A stretch of 53,632 bases of DNA from an uncultured Thiodictyon sp. (GTDB taxonomy: Bacteria > Pseudomonadota > Gammaproteobacteria > Chromatiales > Chromatiaceae), in NCBI GenBank assembly GCA_903837595.1, contig CAILVI010000359.1, positions 1-53,632 of the forward strand. The letters are read 5' to 3'. Shown here piece by piece: positions 1-7,690 of this stretch. A program made the position numbers and the translations under genes. The notes below the pieces were generated by a model. It ran no database searches and had not been told where the DNA came from. It saw only the letters and a program-made list of their open reading frames with translations. Positions within the stretch are counted from its first letter, which is position 1, and each line of letters opens with the position of its first letter.

Positions 1-108
1 AATTCTCCCTCCCCTATTGGGGGAGGGCCGGGGAGGGGAACGGCCAAGGCGCCCGCCCCTTTCATCTTGCGGGGTGGTGCGGGCGCCATGGCCGTTACCG
101 TGAAGGCC
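1..108 (+). repeat. R1 stem-loop element, copy A (cut by window edge)
   Basis: First of three clear copies of a ~130 bp element (others at 30614-30744 and, inverted, 26922-27055). It has a CCCTCCCC...GGGGGAGGG mini-hairpin. It also has a long imperfect stem whose arms are AACGGCCAAGGCGCCCGC and GCGGGCGCCATGGCCGTT, 17 of 18 positions pairing. The left end is missing because the window begins inside it. No coding potential. The size and structure fit a REP- or MITE-like element. Confidence 0.8.
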
Positions 109-121
109 AGGCTCGTACCCA

Positions 122-193
122 GTGGGAGCGGCTTTAGCCGCGACGGGACCGCGCAAGCTTCCGTGTCCTCGTCGCGGCTAAAGCCGCTCCCAC
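122..193. repeat. Inverted repeat, GTGGGAGCGGCTTTAGCCGCGAC family
   Basis: Two perfect 23-bp inverted arms (122-144 and 171-193) enclose a 26-bp loop. It belongs to the same GC-rich (G)TAGGAGCGGC...GCCGCGAC family as the 54-bp palindrome at 12171-12224 and the degenerate copy at 36058-36140. The stretch from 1 to about 397 is a mosaic of such repeats; I see no gene in it. Confidence 0.8.
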
Positions 194-195
194 GG

Positions 196-250
196 CGGAC
201 TTTCATCGTCCAGGGTGGTTAGTCTGGCTGCCATGGCCGTTAGCCGGTCC
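196..250 (+). repeat. Diverged partial R1 copy
   Basis: This stretch keeps the ACTTTCATC block and the GCCATGGCCGTTAGCCGGT right end of R1, identical at that end to the copy at 30614-30744. The middle is diverged. It is probably a decayed fourth copy. Confidence 0.5.
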
Positions 251-397
251 GACGTGCAGGCGCCACTGACTTCGCTTGGGCATCTCGGGTACCGCCACCG
301 GCTAAAGCCTCGACCTCCAGTTGCTGACGAGCCGCCACTGGCCGGAATGATGACCAAGGCTGAAGGGCGAGGGATACAAGGGATCGTATTTCATCCT

Positions 398-436
398 TCA
401 TACTTGATCCGGGCTGGCATTGGATACGACAATCAC
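398..436 (-). pseudogene. DUF3368 (PIN-like) toxin, 5' stub only
   Basis: A GTG start overlaps the TGA stop of the UPF0175 gene (GTGA) and opens a 12-codon frame reading MIVVSNASPDQV, then TGA. MIVVSNASP is the typical N-terminus of DUF3368 PIN-like toxins, which normally follow UPF0175 antitoxins in just this overlapping arrangement. Everything after the first nine codons is missing. The junction leads into GAAGGATGAA sequence resembling the heptanucleotide repeat at 2071-2112. The identification rests on nine residues plus the gene arrangement. Confidence 0.6.
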
Positions 437-702
437 GCCTTGTCCATCAACTCAACAAATCGACGATAGCTCTCGTCCAGGTCTTGAGTGCTGGCGTTGA
501 TCGGGCTGAGCCCCTTGCTGCTAAGGAGCTCAAAGACTTCGGGATAGCTAATACCGAGCAACTCCGCCGCCTTACCCAGGCTGATGACGCCGCGTTGGCG
601 CTGCTCGATGACGAAATCCTCGAACAGCGCCCTACGGATCGCGTCGGGGGTATCGAAATTGGCCGCGAGTTCATCGGGGATGTCAACGGTAATGGCAAGC
701 AT
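433..702 (-). CDS. UPF0175 family protein (orphan antitoxin-like)
   Basis: 89 residues. The UPF0175 pattern is clear: an N-terminal strand (MLAITVDIPDELA), a central helical part with RALFEDFVIEQRQRG, and a helix-turn-helix-like SLGKAAELLGISYPEVFELL segment. In this family the protein is usually the antitoxin or DNA-binding partner of a DUF3368 PIN-like nuclease encoded immediately downstream. Here only a 12-codon stub of that partner remains (398-436), so the antitoxin appears orphaned. Its own frame is intact. A GTGACACCGC hairpin lies about 75 bp upstream. Confidence 0.8.
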   Translation of the reverse strand: MLAITVDIPDELAANFDTPDAIRRALFEDFVIEQRQRGVISLGKAAELLGISYPEVFELLSSKGLSPINASTQDLDESYRRFVELMDKA

Positions 703-777
703 GGATCGGCTCCGGGCAAAGTACGTTGATCATCATTCCGGTCGCCGGCACTCGGGACGCACAGCGCCTGGGACACG

Positions 778-803
778 CGTGACACCGCCGGAGCGGTGTC
801 ACG
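778..803. repeat. GTGACACCGC hairpin repeat
   Basis: CGTGACACCGC and GCGGTGTCACG arms flank a 4-bp loop. The same hairpin recurs at 1914-1939, 12059-12084 and 20650-20676, and the same arm forms the termini of the element at 25823-26004. It is a dispersed intergenic repeat family, not a gene. Confidence 0.8.
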
Positions 804-884
804 AGAACGGGGTCAGATGCTGCGGCCGGCAATAATCAAAGACAACGGGGATAGCTGAAGCAGCAATTGCGGCTCGACGCACGC

Positions 885-1763
885 TTAATGCAAAACCTCA
901 TCAATATTCCCGGCAGTCAAGACGCGATCCGACCATGTCAACAACGTATCGGCATCGGCGGCCTGGATGTGCCGGCGCTGCTGATCCGATACCGCACCAA
1001 ACTTGCCCTCCAGGATTCGCAGTAGCATGGCGGCTTCACCAATCTGCTTGCCGCGCTGCTCGCCGATCTGCTCAAAACGGGTCTGGAATGAAACCATGGC
1101 CTTCGTCTCCTCGGGATAGTCGTGTTGATACTGTTCGCGTTCAGCGTCACTCAAGGCGGCATAGATATCGACAAACTGGACGTATTTGAGTTGCTTCTCG
1201 GGGTTGGGTTCGAGGGCCAGCAGACCACGCACCGCCCACGCATAAACTGCGACGCGCTCTTCGGCGCGGTAGCGCATGTTGGGGAGGTTCAGCCTTGCGA
1301 CCAGGTTATCGCTGTCGCGGTAAGTCTGCCAGTCTAAATCGAACAGGCTACACGACAGATAGCGGAACGCGAGATAGCGCTGGCGATCGCCGCCGAGCAG
1401 CAACTGCGCTGGTCGCTGCCCCTTGTGCAGGAAGATGGCGACCGGCACGACGCGCTCGGTGCCGAACAGTTCGGCCAGATCCAGGCAATAGTGGGCGAGC
1501 CGATGGATCGAGAACCGGCGTGCCTCGGTCTCCTCCTCCAGCACGAACAGCAGGGCCTCGCGGCGACCGTCCGGCCACTCGACCAGCAGAGGCACGTCCA
1601 GTTCACGGAAGCGCTCGCCCAGTCGCTCCTTCAGTTGCTCCTCGCGGATCGGAATGATCCGGGCCTGGTCGTCAACGCCCTCGGCCTCGTCGGCCGCGAA
1701 GAACCGCAGCGACTCCCGCGGATAATCAACGATCAGGTTCTTGAAGTTCTGGTCGTGGTCCAT
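885..1763 (-). CDS. Rpn-like PD-(D/E)XK protein with DUF4351 tail
   Basis: 292 residues. The N-terminal half (about 1-180) resembles the transposase-related, Rpn/DUF4351-associated PD-(D/E)XK nuclease fold: VEWPDGRREALLFVLEEETEARRF is the probable core, followed by a conserved HRLAHYCLDLAELFG helix. The C-terminal ~50 residues (from GEAAMLLRILEGKFG to the end) match a DUF4351 domain. Such proteins are multicopy in repeat-rich Chromatiaceae and cyanobacteria, and their role (recombination or DNA nicking) is poorly defined. It stands alone between repeats. The start is the ATG at MDHDQNFKNLI, which begins the conserved domain. I did not verify catalytic residues beyond this pattern. Confidence 0.75.
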   Translation of the reverse strand: MDHDQNFKNLIVDYPRESLRFFAADEAEGVDDQARIIPIREEQLKERLGERFRELDVPLLVEWPDGRREALLFVLEEETEARRFSIHRLAHYCLDLAELFGTERVVPVAIFLHKGQRPAQLLLGGDRQRYLAFRYLSCSLFDLDWQTYRDSDNLVARLNLPNMRYRAEERVAVYAWAVRGLLALEPNPEKQLKYVQFVDIYAALSDAEREQYQHDYPEETKAMVSFQTRFEQIGEQRGKQIGEAAMLLRILEGKFGAVSDQQRRHIQAADADTLLTWSDRVLTAGNIDEVLH

Positions 1764-1913
1764 GGCGGTTCCTCAAGCGTTCTCGGTCAGCCGTCCTCGG
1801 GTGTGTCTGGCGCTGTCATACGCGAATTCTGAGGAGAAGCGGGCGTGGCTGCAAGCGGTCCTTCGGTGGCCCTGACGGCTTCCGCGCTCCCGGCGCAGAG
1901 CGCCAAACACAGG

Positions 1914-1939
1914 CGTAACACCGCTGGAGCGGTGTTACG
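1914..1939. repeat. GTAACACCGC hairpin repeat
   Basis: Second copy of the GTGACACCGC hairpin family (here CGTAACACCGC...GCGGTGTTACG). Its left flank (CAAACACAGG) is shared with the copy at 12059-12084 in the opposite orientation, so the repeated unit is longer than the hairpin itself. The 1764-2095 stretch otherwise holds no gene I can support. Confidence 0.75.
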
Positions 1940-2070
1940 AGCGCCACCCCGCCACGAACCGCGCCGCTGCGGCTTAGGGCGAGGCCGGGCCGCACTGGGG
2001 TGCGGCGCTCCCAGGGCCGCAGCGCTTCGCGCCAGTTGCATCAGTGGCCGAAACGCTGATCGAGTCCCCA

Positions 2071-2112
2071 CCCTTCATCTTTCACCCTTCATCCTTCATC
2101 CTTCATCCTTCA
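2071..2112. repeat. Heptanucleotide TTCATCC tandem repeat
   Basis: Three to four copies of TTCATCC with degenerate flanking units. The array runs into the 3' end of the MazG-like gene and supplies its last codons and its TGA stop (2096-2098). Array length could therefore alter that protein's C-terminus. Confidence 0.75.
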
Positions 2113-2461
2113 AACCATACTCCCCCGCCCGCCGCGCATCCCCTCGCACCAACTCCGCCGGATAGCGCTGCTCATTGATGGCGATCTTGCGGTAGGCGGC
2201 AGCGATGGGGTCGATCCCGAGCCGCTCGGCGAGCCGGATCAGATAGATCAGACAGTCGGCCACCTCCAGTGCCACCTGCTCCTTCTTGTCCGGCGCCAGG
2301 TCCAAACTCTGCTCTTCCGTCAGCCATTGGAAGTGTTCCAGCAGTTCGCCCACCTCCCCGGCCAGGGCCATGGACAGGTTCTTGGGTGAGTGGAACTGCT
2401 CCCAGTCGCGCTCCTGGGCGAAGCGGACCAGGCGGGCATTGAGATCGTCCAGGCTGTCCAC
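2096..2461 (-). CDS. MazG-like nucleotide pyrophosphohydrolase (RS21-C6 type)
   Basis: 121 residues. It has the EVGELLEHFQW helix and the later ALEVADCLIYLIRLAERLGID helix, i.e. the two EXXE/EXXD metal-binding helices of all-alpha NTP pyrophosphatases of the MazG/dCTPase group. Family members hydrolyse noncanonical or excess dNTPs in the cytoplasm. The start is GTG, five bases after the argH stop, so it is probably cotranscribed with argH. The C-terminal KDEG and the stop codon lie in the TTCATCC tandem repeat, so the natural C-terminus may be slightly altered. Confidence 0.85.
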   Translation of the reverse strand: MDSLDDLNARLVRFAQERDWEQFHSPKNLSMALAGEVGELLEHFQWLTEEQSLDLAPDKKEQVALEVADCLIYLIRLAERLGIDPIAAAYRKIAINEQRYPAELVRGDARRAGEYGLKDEG

Positions 2462-2466
2462 GGCCG

Positions 2467-3882
2467 CTAGCCCTGCGCCAGCCGGACCCGGGCGCGGGCG
2501 ATGGCGGCACGCACCTGGGCCGGCGCCGTGCCACCCAGGTGGTCGCGGGCGGCCACCGAGCCATCCAGGGTCAGGACGGCGTAGACATCGGGTTCGATGC
2601 GATCCGAAAACCCGCGCAGTTCCTCGATGGTCAGCAGTGAGAGGTCACGCCCCTCCCGCACCCCCAAGGCCACCGCCTGGCCGACGATCTCGTGGGCGTC
2701 GCGGAAGGGGATGCCCTTACGCACCAGATAGTCCGCGAGATCGGTGGCCGTGCTGAATCCCTGGGCGGCGGCGGCGCGCATCCGCTCCCGCCGACAGGTG
2801 ACATGGCCCATCATGTCGGCATAGACCTTGAGACAGCCCTTCACATTGTCCACGGTGTCGAAGAGCGGCTCCTTATCCTCTTGATTGTCCTTGTTATAGG
2901 CGAGCGGTTGACCCTTCATGAGGGTCAGCAGCCCCATCAGATGGCCGAAGATGCGCCCGCTCTTGCCGCGCACCAGCTCCGGCACGTCCGGATTTTTCTT
3001 CTGCGGCATGATGGATGAGCCGGTGCAGAAGCTGTCCGACAGCTCCACGAAGGCGAACTGGGCGGAGGACCAGAGGATCAGCTCCTCGGAAAAGCGCGAT
3101 AAATGCATCATCAGAATCGCCGCCGCGGCGCTAAACTCAATGGCAAAGTCCCGATCCGAAACGGCGTCCAAGGAGTTCTCCGCCGGGTGGTCGAAACCCA
3201 GGAGTTCCGCGGTAAACTGGCGGTCGATGGGGTAGGTGGTGCCGGCCAGGGCGGCGGCCCCCAGGGGCATGACATTGACGCGGCCGCGGCAATCGGCCAG
3301 GCGTGCGCGGTCGCGCTCCAACATCTCGAACCAGGCCATCATGTGATGGCCGAAGGTGATCGGCTGGGCCACTTGGAGGTGCGTGAACCCGGGCATGACC
3401 GTGTCCGCCTCGCGTTCCGCCAGGTCCAGCAGGGCGCCCTGAAAGCGGGTGATTGCCTCACGGATGGTGTCGATCTCATCGCGCAGCCACAGCCGCACGT
3501 CGGTGGCGACCTGGTCGTTACGTGAGCGCCCGGTGTGAAGGCGCTTGCCGGCCTCCCCGATGGCCGCCGTGAGGGCCGTCTCCACATTCATGTGGACATC
3601 CTCCAGCGGGATGGACCAGACGAAGTCGCCTGCGTCGATGCGGTTGCGCACCGCCGTGAGGCCGGCGACGATCTGATCGACCTCGGTCTGGCTCAGGATG
3701 CCCTGGCGGGCCAGCATGGTGGCATGGGCGATGGAACCCTGGATGTCGTAGCGGTAGAGTCGACGATCGAAGTCGACCGAGGCGGTAAACGCCTCGACGA
3801 AGGCGTCCGTCGGGGCGCTGAAGCGCCCGGCCCAGGGTTTCTCGGCGACGGCGAACGGGGTTTGACTGGGCTCGTGCATCAT
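2467..3882 (-). CDS. argH: Argininosuccinate lyase
   Basis: 471 residues, the usual length. It catalyses the last step of arginine synthesis, splitting argininosuccinate into arginine and fumarate. Fumarase/aspartase superfamily blocks are clear: [12 protein letters not shown] at the N-terminus, [13 protein letters not shown], the catalytic-loop signature [12 protein letters not shown], and [12 protein letters not shown]. Two Met codons open the frame and the first was kept. In pseudomonads argH lies beside the fimS(algZ)-algR two-component genes. The diverging remnant at 3966-4459 fits that synteny. Confidence 0.97.
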   Translation of the reverse strand: MMHEPSQTPFAVAEKPWAGRFSAPTDAFVEAFTASVDFDRRLYRYDIQGSIAHATMLARQGILSQTEVDQIVAGLTAVRNRIDAGDFVWSIPLEDVHMNVETALTAAIGEAGKRLHTGRSRNDQVATDVRLWLRDEIDTIREAITRFQGALLDLAEREADTVMPGFTHLQVAQPITFGHHMMAWFEMLERDRARLADCRGRVNVMPLGAAALAGTTYPIDRQFTAELLGFDHPAENSLDAVSDRDFAIEFSAAAAILMMHLSRFSEELILWSSAQFAFVELSDSFCTGSSIMPQKKNPDVPELVRGKSGRIFGHLMGLLTLMKGQPLAYNKDNQEDKEPLFDTVDNVKGCLKVYADMMGHVTCRRERMRAAAAQGFSTATDLADYLVRKGIPFRDAHEIVGQAVALGVREGRDLSLLTIEELRGFSDRIEPDVYAVLTLDGSVAARDHLGGTAPAQVRAAIARARVRLAQG

Positions 3883-3965
3883 GAGGTCGGACCGGTGATA
3901 AATTGGTCATTCTACATGGGCACCCGTCGGCACAGGACAGCAAGACGGACAAGCCCCCCTTGTAG

Positions 3966-4061
3966 ACTCGAGAACCGGCCGCGCGACGACTCCAGGCCCT
4001 TGCCGACGCGCGCCCCCGCTGGCCCTTCAACCCACTGGTGGAGAACGCGGTCCATCCATGA
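3966..4061 (+). pseudogene. Probable LytS/FimS-type histidine kinase relic
   Basis: A short open frame (31 codons, no start codon, TGA at 4059-4061). It reads RLQALADARPRWPFN, resembling the H-box of His_kinase (PF06580) sensors (RLQALQARIRPHFLFN, with the phosphorylated His lost), and runs directly into PLVENAVHP, resembling the LQPLVENA N-box. The ~80 residues normally between these boxes and the ATPase domain after them are missing. Its stop overlaps the start of the LytTR gene (ATGA), the usual coupling of a kinase and regulator pair. Position next to argH supports FimS/AlgZ. The match is short, so this is an inference. Confidence 0.45.
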
Positions 4062-4459
4062 ACACAGCGACGACAAGCCGGGTGGTTGACGACGACTCCC
4101 GCGCCGCACCCCACCCGCAGCGACGGCTCTCGCTCAGCGCCCATTACCGGGGCGGCGTGCACACCGTGCCGATCGATGACATCATTTTTCTCCAGGCCGA
4201 GCACAAATATGTCACGGTCCGGCACACCGGGGGCGAACTCCTGGTGGACGAATCGCTGAAGGCACTGGAGGAGGAGTTCGCCGATCGTTTCCTGCGCGTC
4301 CACCGCAACGCGCTGGTGGCGCGCTCCCGGCTGTTGGCCCTGGAGAAGACCGCGACCGGCGGCCCCGCGGTGCGGCTGCACGACTGTCCGGAGCGACTGC
4401 CGGTCAGCCGTCGACACCTGCCCGAGCTGCGCCGTTGGCTGCAGGGCGACACGCACTGA
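4058..4459 (+). CDS. LytTR DNA-binding protein, AlgR-like without receiver domain
   Basis: 133 residues, about half of AlgR. Residues 29-131 are a complete LytTR domain: YRGGVHTVPIDDIIFLQAEH, KYVTVRH, ERFLRVHRNALVA-like and LPVSRRHLPELR blocks all fit AlgR. The ~120-residue receiver is absent. The N-terminal residues SRVVDDDSRA look like the first strand and acidic pocket of a receiver (VDDEPLAR) joined straight to the linker, as if an internal deletion removed the rest. It may still bind DNA but cannot take a phosphate. It could be a functional receiver-less LytTR regulator or a remnant; the frame is intact. Confidence 0.8.
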   Translation: MNTATTSRVVDDDSRAAPHPQRRLSLSAHYRGGVHTVPIDDIIFLQAEHKYVTVRHTGGELLVDESLKALEEEFADRFLRVHRNALVARSRLLALEKTATGGPAVRLHDCPERLPVSRRHLPELRRWLQGDTH

Positions 4460-4519
4460 TCCGTCGCGTCACCGCGATGGGCCCCGCCCGGGCGGCCCGA
4501 GCGTGCGCCGCCGCGAGTG

Positions 4520-5695
4520 CTATGGTTTCAAACGCACCAGCGGCAGCTCGAAGTCGATATCGGCACCGGGCTCAACCTCCAGGTTGGTCGGCAGGTCCGC
4601 GTAGCCGTCCTTCTTGATGATGATCGCGTGCCGACCGGCGGGCAGTTCGAAGCGGTACGGGGTGGTGCCGAGCGGCCGGTCGGCGAGCCAAACGGTGGCC
4701 CCGGGCGGTTGAGTGGCGACCTGGATCGTCCCCGGTTTGGTAGGCGGTGCGACCGGCCAAAAGAGCCAGGCCCCGCTCGCGGCCAGGGCCACGACGATGA
4801 AGGCCGCGGCCGGCCACACCAGGCGCTGCCATGGGCGCACCTTGGGCCCTGGTTGGAGTCCCGCCAGGGCGGCGGCGAACTCATCCGCGCTCTGAAACCG
4901 GTCCGCGGGCCGCAGGGCCAGGGCCTTGCGCAGCACCTTGTCGACGGCCGGGGGCAGTTTCGGGTCGACCGAGGTCACCGACCGGTAGTGGATGTCCGGC
5001 ATCCGTTGTCCAGCGAACGGGCGCGCGCCCGTCAGCAGTTCATACAGGACGATACCCGCGGAGAACAGGTCGCTACGGATGTCGATCGTCTCGCCGAGAA
5101 ACTGCTCCGGGGACATATAGGCGGGTGAACCCAGCTGGTCACCGAAGTGTGTCAGGTCAGAGTTCAGGACGCGGGCGATACCAAAATCGGCAATCTTGAT
5201 CAGGCCATTGGATAACCTGAAGCAATTGGCCGGTTTGAGGTCGCGATGGACGATGCCTTGGGCATGGCAGTAGGCCAGGCCGGCGAGCAGTTGGCGCATC
5301 AGGTCCAGGGTCTGCACCAGCGGCGGCAGGCCATTGGCACGGACATGGGCGCCCAAGTCCTGACCGTCGATCAGCTCCATGGCGATATAGGGGATACCGT
5401 CGTCTTCACCGTACTCATAGACCGTGACGATATTAGGGTGATTGAGCGCGGCGGCGGCCTTGGCCTCGCGGCGGAAGCGTTCCAGGTATTCGCCGTCCTG
5501 GCCGGCATCGAGCAGCAGACTGCGCAGGGTCTTGATCGCCACCACGCGTTCGAGTACCGGGTCGAATCCCTGATAGACGGTCCCCATGGCGCCCTCGCCC
5601 AAGACCTTGTCGATCCGATACTTGCCCAGGGTCTGCGGGGGGCTCGGCGTCACCAGGGTGCGGCGGCCGGTCTGCAGAATGGTCGGTGTAGACAT
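4520..5695 (-). CDS. Membrane Ser/Thr protein kinase with PEGA domain
   Basis: 391 residues. The N-terminal eukaryotic-like kinase domain (about 20-280) is complete: glycine loop GEGAMGTVYQG, VAIK lysine, HRDLKPAN catalytic loop, DFGIAR magnesium motif, SPAYMSPEQ activation segment. One transmembrane helix follows (about 295-318, WPAAAFIVVALAASGAWLFW). A periplasmic PEGA repeat (TQPPGATVWLADRPLGTTPYRFELPAG) ends the protein. The kinase is therefore cytoplasmic and the sensor periplasmic. It is the last gene of a tightly packed operon after OmpA-like, DUF4384 and CPBP protease genes (11-bp gap to the OmpA stop). Substrates are unknown; the operon context suggests envelope sensing. Confidence 0.93.
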   Translation of the reverse strand: MSTPTILQTGRRTLVTPSPPQTLGKYRIDKVLGEGAMGTVYQGFDPVLERVVAIKTLRSLLLDAGQDGEYLERFRREAKAAAALNHPNIVTVYEYGEDDGIPYIAMELIDGQDLGAHVRANGLPPLVQTLDLMRQLLAGLAYCHAQGIVHRDLKPANCFRLSNGLIKIADFGIARVLNSDLTHFGDQLGSPAYMSPEQFLGETIDIRSDLFSAGIVLYELLTGARPFAGQRMPDIHYRSVTSVDPKLPPAVDKVLRKALALRPADRFQSADEFAAALAGLQPGPKVRPWQRLVWPAAAFIVVALAASGAWLFWPVAPPTKPGTIQVATQPPGATVWLADRPLGTTPYRFELPAGRHAIIIKKDGYADLPTNLEVEPGADIDFELPLVRLKP

Positions 5696-5706
5696 GGCGC
5701 GTCGAC

Positions 5707-6360
5707 CTAGTGCACAGCCGCGGCTGATGGCACGAGCCGCAGTTCGACCCGGCGGTTTTGCGCCAAGTCCGCGGGACCCAGCTCCGGGTTGACCAGGAGT
5801 TCGGTCTCGCCCTTGCCTTCGGCCAACAGGCTGTCGGCGGGCAGACCGTAATCAGCGACCAGCGTGCGCTTCACCGCCTGGGCGCGACGCTCAGAGAGCG
5901 TCAGATTTTCGTCATCGGGGCCGCGGCTGTCGGTATGGCCGATGATCTGGAGCTGGGAGGGACCGAGGTTGAGTTGCCTGGCCGCCTCGGCGATCTGCTG
6001 GACCTGGGGGCGCGAGCGGGGATCGATGGCGTCGGACCCCGTCGCGAAGTGGATGGTGAGGTCGATGTGGCGCGGCGGTGGCGGGGCGCTCACCGGGCGT
6101 TGGGGCTTGATGCCGCGGGACCGCGGGACAGGCTGACCGGCGGGTGTAGTTGGGGGCGCCTCGGCGGACAGGGTGTTGACGATCTCAGCGGCGTTCTTGA
6201 TGTCGTCAGCCGCCAGCGGCGCGGGCAGGATGCTGGCCAGGGCACCGCTCAGCATCCAGACCCCCAGTGTCCGAAACAGGGGTTTGCAGGTCAGGGGTGG
6301 TTGAGGATTCAGCGGCATATTGTCGGTCTCCGGGACAGTCGGCAAGGTGGAACCACTCAC
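5707..6360 (-). CDS. OmpA-family peptidoglycan-binding protein
   Basis: 217 residues. A signal sequence (GVWMLSGALASILPAPLAA, cleavage near LAADD) and a proline-rich linker (AEAPPTTPAGQPVPRSRG and following) precede a C-terminal OmpA domain: IHFATGSDAIDPRSRPQ, the diaminopimelate-binding IIGHTDSRGPDDENLTLSERRAQAV, and NRRVELRL. It should be anchored by binding peptidoglycan in the periplasm. The ATG overlaps the preceding DUF4384 stop (ATGA). A second Met (MPLNPQPP, base 6318) would give 203 residues and a more compact signal peptide. Same operon as the PEGA kinase. Confidence 0.9.
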   Translation of the reverse strand: MSGSTLPTVPETDNMPLNPQPPLTCKPLFRTLGVWMLSGALASILPAPLAADDIKNAAEIVNTLSAEAPPTTPAGQPVPRSRGIKPQRPVSAPPPPRHIDLTIHFATGSDAIDPRSRPQVQQIAEAARQLNLGPSQLQIIGHTDSRGPDDENLTLSERRAQAVKRTLVADYGLPADSLLAEGKGETELLVNPELGPADLAQNRRVELRLVPSAAAVH

Positions 6361-7688
6361 TCACGGCTGGTATCGAGCAGCAATTGGGCCTCGGCGTAGG
6401 CGGCGTCCGGGCCCGCCAAACCCCTGACCCGGTCCATGATGGTCGCGGCCTTGGCCCATTCGCCGGTCAATTCCGGCGGCAGGTCGAGCGGGCGCTCCGA
6501 GGCCACGACCCAGACCCGATCCCGTCCGGGCGGTTCGGTCACCTCCAGGGCGTAGGCCATGCCGTCGTCGGGCAGCAGCAACGGCTGGCCCGCGGGCAAG
6601 GGTGTCGCCTTGACCTGAAAGGCGGGATACAGCAAGGTCGCCTCGCCCTGGGCGTCGAGATCGAACAGGTAGACATAGGCGTCGCGATTGACCCTGACCA
6701 GGAAGGCGATCTTTTCGCCGATCCGGTACTTGGCCTTGCCCTCGCCGTGCGAGGTAGACAATTCCACGGCCAATCCCCGGCGCGATAGCGGCGCCTGCGC
6801 CGCGTCGCCCGACGCGCCCGCACCGGCCAGATCGGCGGCCACAGTCGCGGGCAGCACCGCGAGCGGGACCTCCACGGCGGCCTGCACCAGGGCCTGGCCC
6901 TGAGCGTCGTGCAGCACACTGTCGATCCGGACCTGCTGTTGGCCCAAGACCACCGCGCCCGAGACCTCCCCCTGCGCCGCCACCAGGTCACCGGTCAGAC
7001 TCATGCCAGTCGCGGCCTTGGGGCGGATGCCCCGGGTCCGCAGGGTCGACTTGTCCAAGGCGGCGAGCGTCTGCGCGCTCTGCACCGCGATCAGCAGGTT
7101 GCTCTGCGCCACGGCCTGGCTCAGCCAGGTGTTGAAGAAGTCATTGGCGGGCCGGCCGCCGACGACGCTCCCGACCTCCAGGGGGCGCAGGTAGACCCGC
7201 CACGGCTCCTTGAGGTGCTCCTCCAGTGCCAGGCGGTGGACCAGGGTGCGGCCGTAAGAGGCCAAATCCGGCCGCAGCAGCTCGCTCACGGCGGGGGTGA
7301 CCGGCAACCATCCGGCGAGGACCTGGACGGTCCCGCGTTGACCCGCCACCCAGGGCGTGGCCGTCAGGGTGACGGACAGGCGCTCCCCGGCGACCTTCCA
7401 ATGGCACTCCAAGACCCAGACATCGGTCATGGCCGCCGGCGGCTGGCCCAGATGGAAATCGGCCGCTTGCAGGGCTGCCACCACCCGCGAGCGCAGTTCC
7501 ACGGCCAGCGGCAAGCTCATGCCGGTCGCGGCGTCATAACAATCGGTTGGGCTCATCAACACCGCACGCGGCGCGGCGGCACCCGACAGAGCGCTCACGG
7601 TCTTGGCCGTGAGCGCATCCAACCCCTCCAGCGACCAGGCAGGCCCGGAAAAAACAGCGAAGACGATCAGCGAGTGTAGAAAACGCAC
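6357..7688 (-). CDS. Secreted DUF4384 protein
   Basis: 443 residues with an N-terminal signal peptide (MRFLHSLIVFAVFSGPAWS). The N-terminal two thirds carries FlgO/CsgG-like alternating segments (RTLVHRLALEEHLKEPWRVYLRPL, NDFFNTWLSQAVAQSNLL). The C-terminal part is a DUF4384 domain (KAKYRIGEKIAFLVRVNRDAYVYLFDLDAQGEATLLYP, MAYALEVTEPPGRDRVWVVAS). DUF4384 often occurs beside Ser/Thr kinases and OmpA-like proteins or fused to caspase-like domains; its exact function is unknown. It lies 2 bp after the CPBP gene and overlaps the OmpA gene by 4 bp, so the three are very likely translated together. Confidence 0.85.
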   Translation of the reverse strand: MRFLHSLIVFAVFSGPAWSLEGLDALTAKTVSALSGAAAPRAVLMSPTDCYDAATGMSLPLAVELRSRVVAALQAADFHLGQPPAAMTDVWVLECHWKVAGERLSVTLTATPWVAGQRGTVQVLAGWLPVTPAVSELLRPDLASYGRTLVHRLALEEHLKEPWRVYLRPLEVGSVVGGRPANDFFNTWLSQAVAQSNLLIAVQSAQTLAALDKSTLRTRGIRPKAATGMSLTGDLVAAQGEVSGAVVLGQQQVRIDSVLHDAQGQALVQAAVEVPLAVLPATVAADLAGAGASGDAAQAPLSRRGLAVELSTSHGEGKAKYRIGEKIAFLVRVNRDAYVYLFDLDAQGEATLLYPAFQVKATPLPAGQPLLLPDDGMAYALEVTEPPGRDRVWVVASERPLDLPPELTGEWAKAATIMDRVRGLAGPDAAYAEAQLLLDTSRE

Positions 7689-7690
7689 GC

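Noticed and set aside
4466-4515. Bidirectional terminator between the LytTR and kinase genes
   Set aside because: GGGCCCCGCCCGGGCGGCCC can fold, but no T-run follows on either strand. Too weak to call.
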